From the NCBI GenBank assembly GCA_020627535.1, contig JAHDGU010000016.1, positions 1 through 64,000 of the forward strand: a stretch of 64,000 nt of DNA, read 5' to 3'. This document shows positions 62,717 to 64,000 of the stretch, one piece after another. The position numbers and the translations under genes were made by a program. Origin of the DNA: Saprospiraceae bacterium (GTDB lineage Bacteria; Bacteroidota; Bacteroidia; Chitinophagales; Saprospiraceae). The first letter of the stretch is position 1; each line of letters opens with the position of its first letter. The notes under the pieces are model-generated. The model was not told the origin of the DNA. It did not search any database and was given only the letters and a program-made list of their open reading frames with translations.

Positions 62717-62889
62717 ATCCCATTTCTAAGTGTTCTGGGCTAGTTTTGGTTTTGCCAAATATAATGTGAGAATTGTGCTCAATGCTAGGTTGAAGTCGTG
62801 CCTAGTTTTTTGTTTGCCATCGCTTTGCTACATCATTTTTTTTTGCACAAGTGTCGGCGTGTCAAAGGGTGGCAAAATTTGGATCCAAT

Positions 62890-63105
62890 ATGATCTGTTT
62901 ACCTGAGATAGAGGGCCACATTGAAAGATATAAGGGCAAATTGAATAGGCAGATTGCCGAAGCCTCGGAGTTTGAGAAGAATTTAGTTCTTGCCTATTAT
63001 TTGGACGATGAGGGCTTCGAGTTGAGAGGCAGTTTGGAGGTATTTCATGATGATAACTTTGTTAACTCTATATGCGATGCTCGCCCTAGACTTTGTAAAT
63101 GCTGA
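62890..63105 (+). CDS. Small hypothetical reading frame, doubtful
   Basis: A 71-residue frame from ATG 62890: ICLPEIEGHIERYKGKLNRQ at the start, then EKNLVLAYYLDDEGFELRG. Composition is balanced and protein-like, but there is no recognised family, no signal peptide and no coupling to a neighbour. It could be a decayed fragment. It is the only candidate in the gap 62717-63396; nothing else was seen there. Confidence 0.3.
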   Translation: MICLPEIEGHIERYKGKLNRQIAEASEFEKNLVLAYYLDDEGFELRGSLEVFHDDNFVNSICDARPRLCKC

Positions 63106-63396
63106 TCTTATTATTCTTCCTCAGGTGAACAGGTAGTAACATCCAATTTTATTCTTGCCAAAGAAGAGTGGCTAGAATAATAAACGACACAATGGATCGC
63201 TACTTGTAAGATTGAGGGGCTATCAGTATATTTACTGTAGAATCTCCACTATCATGAGCGTTTACAGCGCAGTTTTATCCCTACTTCATGTTTCATTTGG
63301 TTCCTGTTATACTTGATGGCCTAGGTGGCTCTGAGCTCGTCATTGTTGAGACTTTCTGCACATAAATGTTAAATGGAACGAAATTTTATATTCCCT

Positions 63397-64000
63397 ATGA
63401 CTACAAACAAAATCCTTTGGCTTCCGCTCTCACTTCTAGCAATTCTTGTTCTGCTCAGTTGCGACGATGAGGGTGATGACCCAAGCAATCCCATTGTAGA
63501 AGCGCAGATATTGTTGTCTCCTTCTGAGATTATGATGAATGACAATGAAAGCTCCACCATATCCTTAACGGTACAGCCGGCGAGCGAGTTTGAGTGGAAC
63601 GTCACAGCGAGGCCTGATTGGCTTGATATTAGCCCAGCATCGGGAATGATTAGCAACTCTATCGTTGAGCTGCAACTAACACCAAACCCTGAAGGATTGA
63701 GTCGTGGCAAGCATTTTGGGACAATCGAAATCATCTCGAATGGTGCAGGAGTGGCTAGTTCGGATGTGGTGATGTGCGTAAATGCGAGACCGGTTGCCGC
63801 CCTCAGTTCCTCAAGTATGAGTTTTTTGGCCACAGAGTCTCAAAAGTCACTGGTCATATCTAATGTTGGTACTGGATTTTTGACCTGGGATCTTGAGGAC
63901 TTGCCTTCTTGGATTGATGTCAGCCGATCCTCTGGTATCTTGGATGAAGGGCAGAGTACCGAAGTGACTGTTTTGGCCGATAGAAGTGGTTTGGAGCCAA
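63397..64000 (+). CDS. BACON-domain lipoprotein, 3' end outside the window
   Basis: Open to the right edge: 201 codons from ATG 63397 (an in-frame ATG lies at 63373). Leader NKILWLPLSLLAILVLLSC with lipobox Cys. Two BACON-like beta domains follow: STISLTVQPASEFEWNVTARPDWLDISPASG and, after a Pro-rich turn, LVISNVGTGFLTWDLEDLPSWIDVSRSSG. BACON domains occur in Bacteroidota surface proteins, often glycan-binding. A reading frame on the other strand at 63369-63833 is its shadow. The full architecture, and so the job, cannot be read here. Confidence 0.8.
   Translation, partial: MTTNKILWLPLSLLAILVLLSCDDEGDDPSNPIVEAQILLSPSEIMMNDNESSTISLTVQPASEFEWNVTARPDWLDISPASGMISNSIVELQLTPNPEGLSRGKHFGTIEIISNGAGVASSDVVMCVNARPVAALSSSSMSFLATESQKSLVISNVGTGFLTWDLEDLPSWIDVSRSSGILDEGQSTEVTVLADRSGLEP

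Noticed and set aside
63369-63833. Minus-strand frame of 154 codons
   Set aside because: It lies opposite the BACON-domain lipoprotein, whose leader, lipobox and two domains are clear; the minus frame has low-complexity Ser/Ile content.

Overview
The window reads as chromosomal DNA of a marine or aquatic Bacteroidota of the Saprospiria type (Saprospira/Lewinella-like). The evidence is: an ECF sigma/FecR/TonB-receptor trio, many secreted proteins ending in type IX secretion (T9SS) sorting domains of both type A and type B, BACON- and SprB-type repeats, a saproxanthin/flexixanthin-type carotenoid cluster (crtD, cruF, crtA-like), and starts that lack Shine-Dalgarno sequences. No plasmid, prophage or CRISPR signature was seen.

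Layout. 1-54: the 3' end of a group II intron (last part of domain V plus domain VI) inserted antisense into a TonB-receptor gene. 46-3571 (minus): sigma factor, FecR anti-sigma and the truncated receptor, then a divergent repeat-bearing lipoprotein (3701-4672). 4747-6720 (minus): an orphan TPR histidine kinase, with a GC-rich palindromic repeat upstream. 6938-15626 (plus): a run of metabolic and envelope genes (Gfo/Idh oxidoreductase, DUF2200, DUF805, a degenerate amidohydrolase, CAT-like acyltransferase, LpxL-like acyltransferase, desaturase, aldo/keto reductase, AraC regulator, VOC protein), broken at 9365-9671 by a MITE-like element. 15628-20235 (minus): a symporter with its small subunit, a DUF6624 protein, a small secreted protein, a double cupin and an AlkD-like protein. 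20305-22874 (plus): a TPP riboswitch and the thiamin-type TonB receptor it controls.

22942-46717 is mostly an exoprotein region: a T9SS type A protein with acidic DxDxDG repeats, two S74/tail-fibre-like surface proteins, a BNR-repeat protein, a subtilase, and two giant type B (gliding-motility-type) proteins on either side of tRNA-Lys. Two pirins and a Dabb lipoprotein sit in the middle. The first pirin has an in-frame TAG inside what would be its export leader.

46856-51527 (minus): a HisKA_2-type kinase, then MoxR ATPase, CoxE-like VWA protein and a small secreted Cys protein. 51556-55297: carotenoid genes. 55500-64000: YitT, an outer-membrane barrel candidate, patatin, acetyl-CoA synthetase, several secreted proteins, and a BACON lipoprotein cut by the right edge.

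The least expected signal is a dispersed 16-nt hairpin, NNNC-TTTC-GNNN-AAAW. Its stem bases vary but stay paired, while the loop and tail stay constant. I find seven perfectly paired copies and several near copies, both between and inside genes. A second recurring motif, TTACCCA-TR-TGGGTAR, lies upstream of both S74/tail-fibre-like genes.
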